64,000 nt of DNA from Bacillus yapensis. GTDB taxonomy: Bacteria; Bacillota; Bacilli; Bacillales; Cytobacillaceae. A program made the position numbers and the translations under genes. The stretch's first letter is position 1. Each line of letters begins with the position of its first letter. The notes under the pieces are model-generated. The model saw only the letters and a program-made list of their open reading frames with translations, did not search any database and had not been told where the DNA came from. Shown piece by piece: positions 17,872 to 25,968 of the stretch. The DNA lies in the NCBI RefSeq assembly GCF_005280205.1, contig NZ_SUND01000001.1:422841-486840 (forward strand). Reading direction: 5' to 3'.

Positions 17872-19014
17872 CTATTTCACTTCTAGCGGAACTTGAATCA
17901 GTACCACGGTACCTTTACCTATATTAGAATCGATGGTAATCTCCCCGCTTAACAGTTCAACTCTTTCTCTCATGCCAATAATCCCAAAGGACTCTGCTTT
18001 TCGCTCTTTTGGATCAAAGCCTTGTCCATCATCTTTTATTAAAATGATGATTTTATCAGGTTTCATTTCTAGTTTTACAACAATTTCACCTGCATTCGCA
18101 TGCTTCAAAGCATTTTGTACCGATTCCTGCACAAGGCGAAATAGTGCAACTTCGAATTTAGAAGGTAGTCTTTTTTCTTCCCCAATATTCTTATACGTAA
18201 TACGCGTCGTACTATGATACTCTTCGATGGTCTTCAAGTACTTTTTGAGGGTAGGTACTAATCCGAGATCGTCAAGTGCCATTGGCCTCAAGTCATAGAT
18301 AATACGTCTGACCTCATACAACGCATTACGAACCATTTTTTTCAGGTTCTTAACTTCAGTTAAAGCATCCTTTGCCCCATATTCATTATAGACTTTTTCA
18401 ATCAAATCAGATCGCATCATCACGTTCGCCATCATTTGCGCTGGACCATCATGAATTTCACGAGAAAGACGCTTTCGTTCCTCCTCTTGTGCTTCAATGA
18501 TCTTTAAGCCAAAGTCTTGCTTCATTTTAGCATCTTCGATGACCTCAGTCATCTTCTTTAAATCACTCGTTAAATAATTCATCACAACGGTAATCTGTGA
18601 AACGAGGCGCTCTGCCTTATCAATCGTTTCAGTTAGACCGACGAGCCTACGCTCAATATCATCCCTACGTCCTCGAAGCTGTTTTTCCGTCTGCCGATTC
18701 ATGGTGAGATCCATCTGTATTTGATGAGCCTTCTCATATGCCTCTCGAACTTCCACTTCCGTGTAGTCTTTAAAATGCATACTTACTTCAGAAAGTCGCT
18801 TCCTCGCTAATCGCGATTTAGCCTCCAGCTCATCTCCCTCTTCAATGATTTGGCCAACCATTCTTCGCACATCTCTTAATTCATCGATCAAGGAATCGTA
18901 CTCACGACGGCACTGTTCCCCTATGCGAAAAATTTCATCCTTACTATCTCCTACGGTTTCTACCATCTTGTCCAAAATCATATCAAGAGTTTTTGTGTCA
19001 AATTTTCTAATCAT
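17872..19014 (-). CDS. degS: Sensor histidine kinase DegS
   Basis: 380 aa. Cytoplasmic, no membrane segment: N-terminal coiled-coil sensor (residues ~10-170), HisKA_3 phosphoacceptor in [15 protein letters not shown], and HATPase with [24 protein letters not shown] and [12 protein letters not shown]. Phosphorylates DegU. GGAGGAATATAG precedes the ATG. It heads the degS-degU unit. Confidence 0.97.
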   Translation of the reverse strand: MIRKFDTKTLDMILDKMVETVGDSKDEIFRIGEQCRREYDSLIDELRDVRRMVGQIIEEGDELEAKSRLARKRLSEVSMHFKDYTEVEVREAYEKAHQIQMDLTMNRQTEKQLRGRRDDIERRLVGLTETIDKAERLVSQITVVMNYLTSDLKKMTEVIEDAKMKQDFGLKIIEAQEEERKRLSREIHDGPAQMMANVMMRSDLIEKVYNEYGAKDALTEVKNLKKMVRNALYEVRRIIYDLRPMALDDLGLVPTLKKYLKTIEEYHSTTRITYKNIGEEKRLPSKFEVALFRLVQESVQNALKHANAGEIVVKLEMKPDKIIILIKDDGQGFDPKERKAESFGIIGMRERVELLSGEITIDSNIGKGTVVLIQVPLEVK

Positions 19015-19628
19015 CTATATTCCTCCAAGGGAATCAAAAACCCTTTCTTATTTGTTAATATTTTACCTTTATTTTCACCAAGATACTATATTTCTACCTT
19101 GAAAAAAACAGAAAAATGGTTGAAAATCGGTAAAAAGAAGGAGAATAGATTATCAAAATAAGTCAAATATCCTAATCTTTCCAGAGGCCTATTTCTTATA
19201 AAAATGGATGAATATTTCCAAATACAAAACTATTTTACAATACCACTGACCTGTATCATTATAGCATGACAAAAAGTCAATCATGTTAAAGTTTCATTAC
19301 AAGGTGATGTTAATTTGATACAGTGGACGGAGGGACAGGTTCAGCGTCCCATAGATAAGAACTGGAGTATTCGGTTAAAAACTGATTACTTTAGTTCTTA
19401 TTATATTTTGCAGAAAAAGATAGTCACTTTTCTATTTCAGCCTCTTATACAAATATCCCCCCTTTTTTAGTACCAAAAGTGCGAAATTCACGATAAAAAA
19501 TGAAAAACCACCCTCTTTTCGTTCATTAAGTGCATTTTTCGACGTTAGATCAGATTGAAAAATCCCAGTATGTTTTAGTTACCCGGGAATAAATTTGGTA
19601 AAGCGCGCTTTCCTGAAAGGGAATAATC

Positions 19629-20117
19629 GTGGAATATTTTAACGAGTTGGAAAAGAAGTATGAGGCAATGATATGGAAAATCATTCATTCGTTACATATA
19701 TACAAGAATCAGCAGGAATTCTATCAAACAGGGCTGATTGCATTATGGGAAGCACATAATGGTTTTGACAAAAATAAAGGGAATTTTACTAGCTATGCAT
19801 TTGCCTTTATTCGAGGAAAGATCATGACAGAATTAACTAGTCGAAAAAAACTTGAAGACCGTACCATTTTTCCAGAAGAAGAGTTTTGGTATCATATTGA
19901 AGATGATTCAGTAAATCCATTGCTAGAAGGAGAAACAATCCTTTCCTATTGTGGAAGATTAACAGAGCACCAAAAGAAATGGGTCTTGTACACGGCTTTA
20001 GCTGACCTTTCGATCAAGGAAATTGCGGAGATTGAACAAGTATCGGTATCTGCTGTGAAAGCCTGGAAAAGGGGTGCACGAAAAAAAATAATAGAAAACA
20101 TTCAAACCCTTGAGTAA
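19629..20117 (+). CDS. Small sigma-70-family sigma factor (YvrI/SigH-like size)
   Basis: 162 aa from GTG with AAGGGA 6 nt upstream. Residues ~15-70 resemble sigma region 2 (FYQTGLIALWEAHNGFDKNKGNFTSYAFAFIRGKIMTEL) and ~105-155 resemble region 4 with an HTH (LTEHQKKWVLYTALADLSIKEIAEIEQVSVSAVKAWKRGARKKI). Regions 1 and 3 are absent. It is not one of the housekeeping Bacillus factors I can name; size and region pattern recall Staphylococcus SigH and the competence-type factors, and comF genes are nearby, but that link is only suggestive. A terminator follows 11 bp after the stop. A decayed duplicate lies at 24211-24700. Confidence 0.8.
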   Translation: MEYFNELEKKYEAMIWKIIHSLHIYKNQQEFYQTGLIALWEAHNGFDKNKGNFTSYAFAFIRGKIMTELTSRKKLEDRTIFPEEEFWYHIEDDSVNPLLEGETILSYCGRLTEHQKKWVLYTALADLSIKEIAEIEQVSVSAVKAWKRGARKKIIENIQTLE

Positions 20118-20128
20118 TTGTGAACTTT

Positions 20129-20169
20129 GCAACTTGAAACCAAAGACCAATGGTTTTGAGTTGCATTTT
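20129..20169 (+). terminator. Terminator after sigma-like gene
   Basis: Stem 20129-20142 with 20151-20164 (12 of 14 pairs) followed by ATTTTT. An equivalent hairpin follows the pseudogene copy. Confidence 0.85.
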
Positions 20170-20212
20170 TAGTTAGAGGAACAAGCTATTATTTTAGAGC
20201 AGCTTGCGTTTT

Positions 20213-20932
20213 TTCGGAACCTTTAGAGTCATACTTACAAGTTCTTCTATCATACCTTGAGGATTTTTATTATTTTTGACCTAATTTCCACTCTTTACGG
20301 CTTTTAATCTATTGCACAAAAATAATTGAAATATTTAACTTTAGACTTGAAAGTGTCAGCTCATATCCGACGTGTTAAATTTGATCAATCGTTTGATTGA
20401 GTGGTCTGTTTTTGCTTTCTTGCTATAATGAGTCCGATTTTCCTACATTTTTTCTCTAATTCGCTATGGTTCCTATCCCACAATAGTAACTTGAAAAATT
20501 AACTTTCAAGTTGAACGAGCCAGCCCATATCCGACATGGCAATTTAGATCAATCGTTTGATTGACGGGCACGTTTTTGCTTTCTTACTATAATGAGTCCG
20601 ACTTTCCTACATTTTTTCTCTAATTCGTCATTGTTCCTATCCCACAAAAGTAACTCAGAAAATTAACTTTCAACTTGATCCCCACCACCCCATATTCGAC
20701 GCGGCAATTTTGATCAATCGTTTGATTGACAGGTTTGTTTTTGCTTTCCTACTATAATTAGACTGATTTTACTGCATTTTTTCTCTAATTTGCCATTGTT
20801 CCTATCCCACAAAAGTAAATTAAAAAATCTACTTCCAAGTTGAACGAGCCAGCTTATATCTGACGTGGCACTTTTGGATTGAAGAACAATTTTTTGCTTT
20901 GCTACAATAACTAGATTCCGAAATGGTTCCGA
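20213..20932 (+). repeat. Palindromic intergenic repeat element 1 (4 tandem units)
   Basis: Bracketed by TTCGGAACC at the left and GGTTCCGA at the right (inverted). Inside are about four tandem units of ~165 bp. Each has a block like AACTTTCAACTTGAACGAGCC, then ATATCCGACGTGGC, then the near-palindrome ATCAATCGTTTGATTG (starts 20384, 20548, 20713; degenerate near 20870), then TTTTTGCTTTCTTACTATAA. No coding frame fits. Related elements lie at 24804, 34990 and 36740. It fills most of the 1-kb gap before yvyE. Confidence 0.88.
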
Positions 20933-21014
20933 GGAAGTTACGAATAAATGATACAGCACAATGCCGTATCTCTAGCTTGTATAAGCAAGACAACTTTCAC
21001 CTGGCTTGGGAACA

Positions 21015-21033
21015 GGGACAAGATACCTGTCCC
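21015..21033 (+). repeat. GGGACA...TGTCCC hairpin
   Basis: A 6-bp perfect stem with a 7-nt loop. Similar GGGACA/TGTCCC hairpins lie at 19332-19350, 23904-23920 and 36003-36029, all intergenic, so it is a small dispersed hairpin family. Confidence 0.7.
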
Positions 21034-21048
21034 TTCGGCCCACATAAT

Positions 21049-21078
21049 TTGATACAGGACCATTTGTCGATTTATAAT
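21049..21078 (+). promoter_or_regulatory. Sigma-A promoter of yvyE
   Basis: TTGATA (21049-21054), an 18-bp spacer, and a perfect TATAAT (21073-21078), 44 bp before the yvyE start. Confidence 0.8.
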
Positions 21079-21082
21079 AGAA

Positions 21083-21100
21083 TTGTCGAGTTATCGACAA
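21083..21100 (+). promoter_or_regulatory. Operator-like inverted repeat at the yvyE transcription start
   Basis: TTGTCGA-gtta-TCGACAA is a perfect 7-bp inverted repeat at the expected +1. A third TTGTCGA lies at 21064-21070 within the promoter spacer. The position suits repressor binding or a short leader hairpin; the binding protein is unknown. Confidence 0.55.
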
Positions 21101-21121
21101 TAAATAATAAGGAGTGATTAC

Positions 21122-21757
21122 ATGCTCCCTAGCTATAATACCGTTAAAAGTTACGGGGAAAATGAAATTATTATCGAAAAATCCCGTTTTATTGCTCATG
21201 TAACGAGAGCAACCACGGAGGAAGAAGCCCAAGAATTTATTCAAACGATAAAAAAGAAGCATTGGAATGCAACACATAATTGTTCCGCCTACCTCATCGG
21301 TGAGAATGACCAAATCCAAAAAGCCAACGATGATGGAGAACCAAGTGGAACAGCCGGTTTCCCAATTTTAGAGGTTTTGAAAAAAAAGCATCTAAAAGAT
21401 ACAGTAGTTGTCATTACCCGTTACTTTGGTGGCATTAAATTAGGCGCAGGTGGGCTGATCCGCGCCTATGGAAAAGCTACTTCCGAAGGTATCAACGCAA
21501 CAGGCGTGGTCGAAAGAAGACTGATGAAGGTGATGCATACAAAAGTCGATTACACCTGGCTCGGTAAGCTTGAAAACGAACTAAGATCTTCTATATATAA
21601 TGTAAAAGAAATTCACTATCTCGATACGGTCGAAATTGAAACATTTGTTGAAGAAAACCAAACGAACGCGTTCGCAGAGTGGATGGTGGAGCTGACAAAT
21701 GGGCAGTGTGAGATTAGCGAGGGTGAAGTGCTTTATTTAGAGGAAGACATAATATAG
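21122..21757 (+). CDS. yvyE: YigZ/IMPACT-family protein
   Basis: 211 aa. Carries the UPF0029/IMPACT N-terminal domain (IIEKSRFIAHVTRATTEEEA, HNCSAYLIGE, DDGEPSGTAGFPIL, VVITRYFGGIKLGAGGLIRAYG) and the DUF1949 C-terminal domain. It matches B. subtilis YvyE, which is divergent from degS there too; here ~2 kb of accessory DNA has come between them. AAGGAG lies 8 nt before the ATG. Cellular function is not settled. Confidence 0.95.
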   Translation: MLPSYNTVKSYGENEIIIEKSRFIAHVTRATTEEEAQEFIQTIKKKHWNATHNCSAYLIGENDQIQKANDDGEPSGTAGFPILEVLKKKHLKDTVVVITRYFGGIKLGAGGLIRAYGKATSEGINATGVVERRLMKVMHTKVDYTWLGKLENELRSSIYNVKEIHYLDTVEIETFVEENQTNAFAEWMVELTNGQCEISEGEVLYLEEDII

Positions 21758-21809
21758 TATCCTTAGAATCAAATTAAAAGTTTAGAAATAGTAGCTCCCA
21801 AAACCATAG

Positions 21810-21856
21810 GAAATCCACTCAGACTAGGAATCATTCCCTATTTTGAGTGGATTCTC
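21810..21856 (+). terminator. Hairpin between yvyE and the small minus-strand gene
   Basis: AATCCACTCA pairs with TGAGTGGATT, with a second internal pairing (TAGG...CCTA). It lies between converging genes and probably ends both; T tracts are short. Confidence 0.65.
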
Positions 21857-21935
21857 TTTATCTATGAATATCCAAAAAATGAATCTATCTGTTTTTTTAA
21901 AAATGCAATACAATATAGAAGCACCACTTTTAAAA

Positions 21936-22157
21936 TCAGTGTTCCAAATTACCGAAAGTATCCCCTATACCAATCACTTCAAAATCCTCATTCTTTTCCT
22001 TTAAGGAAAATAGCTTTAGATTCATTTCATTCTCTGACATACCTTTGAATGATTCACAACTAGCCACATCTTTGGTGAGTTTATCCAACACTTCAATGTG
22101 AACGGTATTTGCATAAATAATTCTCTTGCCTATATAGTCAACAAAAATTCCAAACAT
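21936..22157 (-). CDS. Small hypothetical protein
   Basis: 73 aa, MFGIFVDYIGKRIIYANT..., acidic, no membrane segment or recognised motif. GAGG lies 5 nt upstream of the ATG, and the codon pattern is not that of a shadow (no gene opposite), so I keep it as a probable gene. Between it and the XRE-MEDS gene are 337 bp of very A/T-rich sequence in which I see no further feature. Confidence 0.5.
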   Translation of the reverse strand: MFGIFVDYIGKRIIYANTVHIEVLDKLTKDVASCESFKGMSENEMNLKLFSLKEKNEDFEVIGIGDTFGNLEH

Positions 22158-22494
22158 ATAATAACCTCAATTTTTTCCTTTTCCTATAATTATCCGAAAG
22201 AAATATATTTTACACAAAAATGCGACAAATTGCACTTTTTCACATTTTTAATCATAATTAAAGTTTAAATATGTAATCGTTTAATATAAAGTGTCTAAAA
22301 GTCACATTTGATCCAGCTTACTTTAATAACCAATAAATTTGGACAAAACAATAATTACTCCTTCTAAGCAACAAACCAATATTTACTAGGGTTAAGTGAA
22401 TATATATGTGTTTTAATATGTGTGTAGTAGTATATGTTTAAAGTTTTATTAGACGAAATTTTATTTTATAAGAAGTCAAAAGTGTGGTGAGAAA

Positions 22495-23301
22495 ATGAAG
22501 AGAGAATGGTTAATAAATTTGCGCACATCAAAACAACTAACACAACAGCAGGTTGCCTCTAGTTCCTTTATAGACAGATCTTATTATTCTCATATTGAAA
22601 ATGGGAAACGGAATCCTAGCCTTGCAATTGCTCAAAATATTGCAGCCGTGTTGAAGTTTGATCCATTGCTTTTCTTTAAAGATGACCAGATCAACAACGT
22701 TTCTGACACACTTGATTTAGATTACCTTTTAAAAAATATGGAAAGCGGGCATATCCTTTACCTATATAGTAATTTCAATCGCTATATAAATTCCTCTGTT
22801 GCTTTTTCTTTAATGGGAGTTTGGAAGAAGTGTTATTGCTTTATAATAGATACTCGGATGAACTTTTCTCAGATAAAGAATACTCTAAAAAAGTATTTAT
22901 CTAAAAATGAATTAAATAAATACATTCATCATATCAATTTGGATGCACTATTAAATCAATCACCAGAAAACTTGAATACTACTCACTTGGAAGGGTTATT
23001 CAATCAGCTAGAAAGCGAAGATTTTATATATTTGTGTTGTCATGTCCGAAGAGATTATTCAAATAATTGTATATTCAATGTGCAAAATCAATTAAATTAT
23101 ATAGGGATCATGGAAAACAAGGAAAAATTAGTTTCATTACACGCATATGATGCTTCATTAGTATCTGCAAATACACATATCAAGTTGATGAGAAAGATCC
23201 CTTATCTTATGACTGATAATGAAATCGTTGAATCCCCACTGTATCCTTCTAGTACAAATACAAAAATATACCCCTCTCTTTATATGCAAGAGGATAATTA
23301 A
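22495..23301 (+). CDS. XRE-family regulator with C-terminal MEDS sensory domain
   Basis: 268 aa. Residues 1-65 are a HTH_3 domain (LTQQQVASSSFIDRSYYSHIENGKRNPSLAIAQNIA). Residues ~80-255 fit the MEDS (DcmR sensory) domain: GHILYLYSNFNRYINSS, CYCFIIDTR, and a C-terminal AYDASLVSANTHIKLM with YLMTDNEIVESPLY. GGTGAG stands 3-4 nt before the ATG. It is followed after 24 bp by a MEDS-only protein and lies between the two copies of the sigma-like gene. It probably represses or activates in response to an unknown small ligand. A degraded copy is present at 38957-39468. Confidence 0.82.
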   Translation: MKREWLINLRTSKQLTQQQVASSSFIDRSYYSHIENGKRNPSLAIAQNIAAVLKFDPLLFFKDDQINNVSDTLDLDYLLKNMESGHILYLYSNFNRYINSSVAFSLMGVWKKCYCFIIDTRMNFSQIKNTLKKYLSKNELNKYIHHINLDALLNQSPENLNTTHLEGLFNQLESEDFIYLCCHVRRDYSNNCIFNVQNQLNYIGIMENKEKLVSLHAYDASLVSANTHIKLMRKIPYLMTDNEIVESPLYPSSTNTKIYPSLYMQEDN

Positions 23302-23325
23302 TCATAGGAGATAGAGTGTGATAAT

Positions 23326-23895
23326 ATGGAAAAAATGGTTCAATTAACTAAATTTATACAAGTAAACAGTTCAGCACATATACTTTATCTTTATGAAAAT
23401 ACGGATACCTATATTAATAATTTATTGGCTTATATTAAGACAGGGATTGATAGAAATCATCACCTGATCATTATCGAAAATTCAACCATCTATAATTTGG
23501 TAGAAGCTAGAATAAATGAATTGTTCTCTAGTGAAGACAAAAATTTTATTCACCATGTAGATAATTATTTATTTTATCGCTGTTATGGAGATTTTCACAT
23601 CCATAGTATTGTTGAACATTTTGGTGAACTACTGGATCCTTTTCTCAATAAAAAAATAGACGTTCGTACTTGGGGTCATGTTGAGTGGAAAGACCAAGAT
23701 GACATTTCGAAGAAAATTGAGGATTTTGAAAATGTAGCTGACTGTAGTGTAAATGAAATGGGACTTATGTCAGTTTGTGCATACGACTCATCGAAGGTCA
23801 ACACTCACCTCCAGACAGCTATGATGAAAAGCCATCAATATCTTATGACTGATAAGGAATTTGTTCAATCTCCGTTATATCAAATTATCAAATAA
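23326..23895 (+). CDS. Stand-alone MEDS-domain protein
   Basis: 189 aa, without the HTH. It shares with its neighbour the opening AHILYLYENTDTYINNLLAYI, the HHLIIIENSTIYNLV strand and the end AYDSSKVNTHLQTAMMKSHQYLMTDKEFVQSPLY. Both are probably co-transcribed and end at the strong terminator at 23947. It could be a partner or antagonist of the XRE-MEDS protein; no catalytic motif is visible. Confidence 0.8.
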   Translation: MEKMVQLTKFIQVNSSAHILYLYENTDTYINNLLAYIKTGIDRNHHLIIIENSTIYNLVEARINELFSSEDKNFIHHVDNYLFYRCYGDFHIHSIVEHFGELLDPFLNKKIDVRTWGHVEWKDQDDISKKIEDFENVADCSVNEMGLMSVCAYDSSKVNTHLQTAMMKSHQYLMTDKEFVQSPLYQIIK

Positions 23896-23946
23896 TGAAA
23901 ATAGGACAGGTTCCTTGTCCCCTATAGGAGCATACTCTCTTCTAAG

Positions 23947-23986
23947 ACTGAAGTATTCGGTTTAACACTGAATACTTCAGTTTTTT
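23947..23986 (+). terminator. Terminator after the MEDS genes
   Basis: A perfect 12-bp stem (23947-23958 with 23970-23981) and a run of six Ts. A decayed form of the same hairpin lies near 19356-19400. Confidence 0.92.
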
Positions 23987-24210
23987 AATTCAATAATTAT
24001 AGAGATGCTTCTTCTCATTTCATCCTAAAACGTATGTCCCCCCCTTTTTAATACCGAAAGTGCAAAATTATCGATGAAAAATAAAAAAACACCATCTTTT
24101 TCCTTCATTAAGTACATTTTCCTAAGTTAGACCAAATTGAAAAAATCTCGATATGTTTTAGCTATCCGGGAATAAATTTGGTAAGCAGGCTTTCCTGAAA
24201 GGGAAAAATC

Positions 24211-24700
24211 GTGGAACAATTTAATGAATTGGAAAAGAAGGTATAAGGCGATGATATGAAAAATCATTCATTCGTTACATATTTACAAGAATCAGCAGGA
24301 ATTTTATCAAACAGGACTGATTACATTATGGGAAGCCAATAATGGTTTTGACGAAATTAAAGGGAACTTTACTAGCTATGCATTTGCCATTATTCGAGGG
24401 AAGATCATGACAGAATTAACTAGACGAAAAAAGCACGAAGACCGCTCTGTTTTTCCGGAAGAGGAATTTAGGTCTCTTATTAAAGATGAATCAGTAAATC
24501 CATTGTTAGAAGGAGAAACTATTCTTTCCTATTGTACGAATTTTTACAGAGCATCAAAAAAATGGGTATTGTATACATCTTTAGCCGACCTCTCCATCAA
24601 GGAAATTGCAGAAATAGAACAAGTATCTATATCTGAGGTGAAAGCTTGGAAAAGAGGTGCACGAAGCAAAATAATAGAAAAAATTAAAGCTCTTGAGTAG
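24211..24700 (+). pseudogene. Decayed copy of the sigma-like gene
   Basis: Aligned to 19629-20117, the GTG start and ribosome site persist, but one inserted base after codon 10 shifts the frame and the Trp codon of ATATGG has become TGA. A later pair of compensating frameshifts garbles the start of region 4 (around 24535-24560). Only the stretch from ~24407 remains open and it begins inside region 2. The region-4 HTH is still readable (LSIKEIAEIEQVSISEVKAW). Confidence 0.88.
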
Positions 24701-24719
24701 AGAGGGAATTGCGACTTTT

Positions 24720-24760
24720 GCAACATGAAACCAAAAATCATTGGTATCATGTTGTTTTTT
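24720..24760 (+). terminator. Terminator after the sigma pseudogene
   Basis: GCAACATGAAACCA pairs with TGGTATCATGTTG with few mismatches, followed by six Ts. Paralogous to the hairpin at 20129. Confidence 0.8.
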
Positions 24761-24803
24761 AGTTTGAGGACGAACCATTTGTTTGACGTGTAGCTTACAT
24801 CTA

Positions 24804-25205
24804 TTCGGAACCTTTAAAGCCATATTTACAAGTTCGCCTATCATACCTGGAAAATTTTAATTATTTTTTACCCAATATCAATTCTTATTGCGCTTTTAAT
24901 CTATATTACAAAAACTATCAAAAAAATTAACTTTGGACTTGAACGCAGCAGCCCATGAGTGCCGTGGCGAAATAGATAAAACGTTTGATTGACGGGTCAT
25001 TTTTTGCTTGCTTACTATAATGGGACTTCATTGTCCCCATTTTTTCGTTTATTCCTATTCCACAAAAGTAACTCGAAAAATAAGCTTTTAACTCGTTCTC
25101 GTCAGCCCATATCAGACGTGGCGTTTTTTAAATCGTTTGATAGAGATCCCTTTTTTATTTTTTCAAAATATCTTTCCTCTGAATCCAGTTACAAATGCCT
25201 CCCGA
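24804..25205 (+). repeat. Palindromic intergenic repeat element 2 (2 units)
   Basis: Begins TTCGGAACCTTTA, with the same left flank as element 1 (TACAAGTTC, ATCATACC). Two units follow, each with the GACGTGGC-type block, an AACGTTTGATTG-like half palindrome (near 24976 and 25130) and a CTTTCTTACTATAA-like end. The right end is worn (CCCGAAACGG). With the rest of the gap up to 25440 no gene was seen. Confidence 0.82.
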
Positions 25206-25442
25206 AACGGTGATACATATCTATCTTACTAAAACGATTTTATGAACTCTTCCAATACTGATTTTTTATTAAAATGAGTATATAAACAAAAAGTTGAACT
25301 AGAATAATTCCCTTCTATATATGGACATGCATCAACTTACTCACAATCTCTTCTTGAGCAAAATCTCTTTTCCCACATCCCAAAATCTCTCTTAATTCTA
25401 TTTTTCTAAAAAACCAATTGACATAATTTTCGAAAAATTAAG

Positions 25443-25472
25443 TTGACAAATCCACTTATAAATAACTAACAT
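25443..25472 (+). promoter_or_regulatory. Probable sigma-A promoter of the marR-opp operon
   Basis: TTGACA (25443-25448), an 18-bp spacer, and TAACAT (25467-25472), 50 bp before the MarR start. The -10 is imperfect. Confidence 0.55.
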
Positions 25473-25479
25473 ATAAACA

Positions 25480-25496
25480 AGTTGTTACTAGCAACT
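25480..25496 (+). promoter_or_regulatory. Putative MarR operator
   Basis: The interrupted palindrome AGTTG-ttactag-CAACT lies just downstream of the candidate -10, a usual site for MarR autorepression. A related stretch (TATAAACAAAAAGTTGAACTAG) occurs near 25270-25290. Confidence 0.5.
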
Positions 25497-25521
25497 AAAT
25501 TTCATAAAGGGAAATCAAAAC

Positions 25522-25968
25522 ATGGATAAAAAAATTGAAAAGATCAAAAGGTTTAACCGTTTTTACCTTAATGTCGTAGGCTTGTATGCGCAATATACAG
25601 AAGGTAGCCCGTATTCGATATCAGAAGCAATGATCTTATATGAGATCGATCAACGAAAGGAATGTACAGCCACAGATTTATCCGAGTTTTTCAACTTTGA
25701 TAAAGGCTATGTAAGCAGAATGATTCACAGGCTCAGTAAACGAAAGCTGATTGAACGAGTATCAGACCCACATGATAAACGAAAAAAGTATTTACATATT
25801 ACCGATGACGGGAAAAAAGTTCTAAAAGAACTTTCAGATAATGCTAGCAATGATGTAAGGAGGATGATTGAAAAAATCGATTTATCAAAAGTAGATTCCC
25901 TCATTCAATCAATGGAAGAAATCGAGAAAATTCTATCAGAAAATCAAGGAGGAAAAAATGATGAGTAA
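25522..25968 (+). CDS. MarR-family transcriptional regulator
   Basis: 148 aa. Winged HTH with ISEAMILYEIDQRKECTATDLSEFF, recognition helix KGYVSRMIHRLSKRKLI and wing VSDPHDKRKKYLHITDDG. It overlaps the start of the transporter lipoprotein gene by 11 bp, so it is the first gene of the peptide operon and the likely local regulator. Ligand unknown. Confidence 0.93.
   Translation: MDKKIEKIKRFNRFYLNVVGLYAQYTEGSPYSISEAMILYEIDQRKECTATDLSEFFNFDKGYVSRMIHRLSKRKLIERVSDPHDKRKKYLHITDDGKKVLKELSDNASNDVRRMIEKIDLSKVDSLIQSMEEIEKILSENQGGKNDE

Larger units (their letters stand above)
19321..20170 (+). repeat. Left copy of ~850-bp duplication carrying the sigma-like gene
   Basis: This stretch (flank, sigma-like gene and terminator) recurs at 23895-24760 with clear but imperfect identity. 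Shared landmarks, in order, are a GGACAGGTTC motif, a hairpin around GTATTCGGTT, the CCCCCCTTTTTTAGTACC tract, TTCATTAAGT, ATATGTTTTAGYTA-type sequence, GGGAATAAATTTGGTAA and TTTCCTGAAAGGGAA. It explains the 614 bp between degS and the sigma-like gene, in which no other gene was seen. Confidence 0.85.
23895..24760 (+). repeat. Right copy of the sigma-gene duplication
   Basis: Matches 19321-20170 in the same order: GGACAGGTTC motif, GTATTCGG hairpin, CCCCCCCTTTTTAATACC tract, TTCATTAAGTA, GGGAATAAATTTGGTAA, TTTCCTGAAAGGGAA, sigma-like reading frame, terminator. Differences are scattered substitutions and small indels, so the duplication is not recent. Confidence 0.85.

Noticed and set aside
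20384..20760. TATAAT motifs in the palindromic repeats as sigma-A promoters
   Set aside because: The nearest TTGA-type -35 is about 21 bp away, too far for a normal promoter, and no gene follows each unit. Kept only as part of the repeat description.
20714..21319. Minus-strand frames in the repeat array and across yvyE
   Set aside because: They lie in the non-coding repeat or opposite a clear gene, with no family similarity or start signal.
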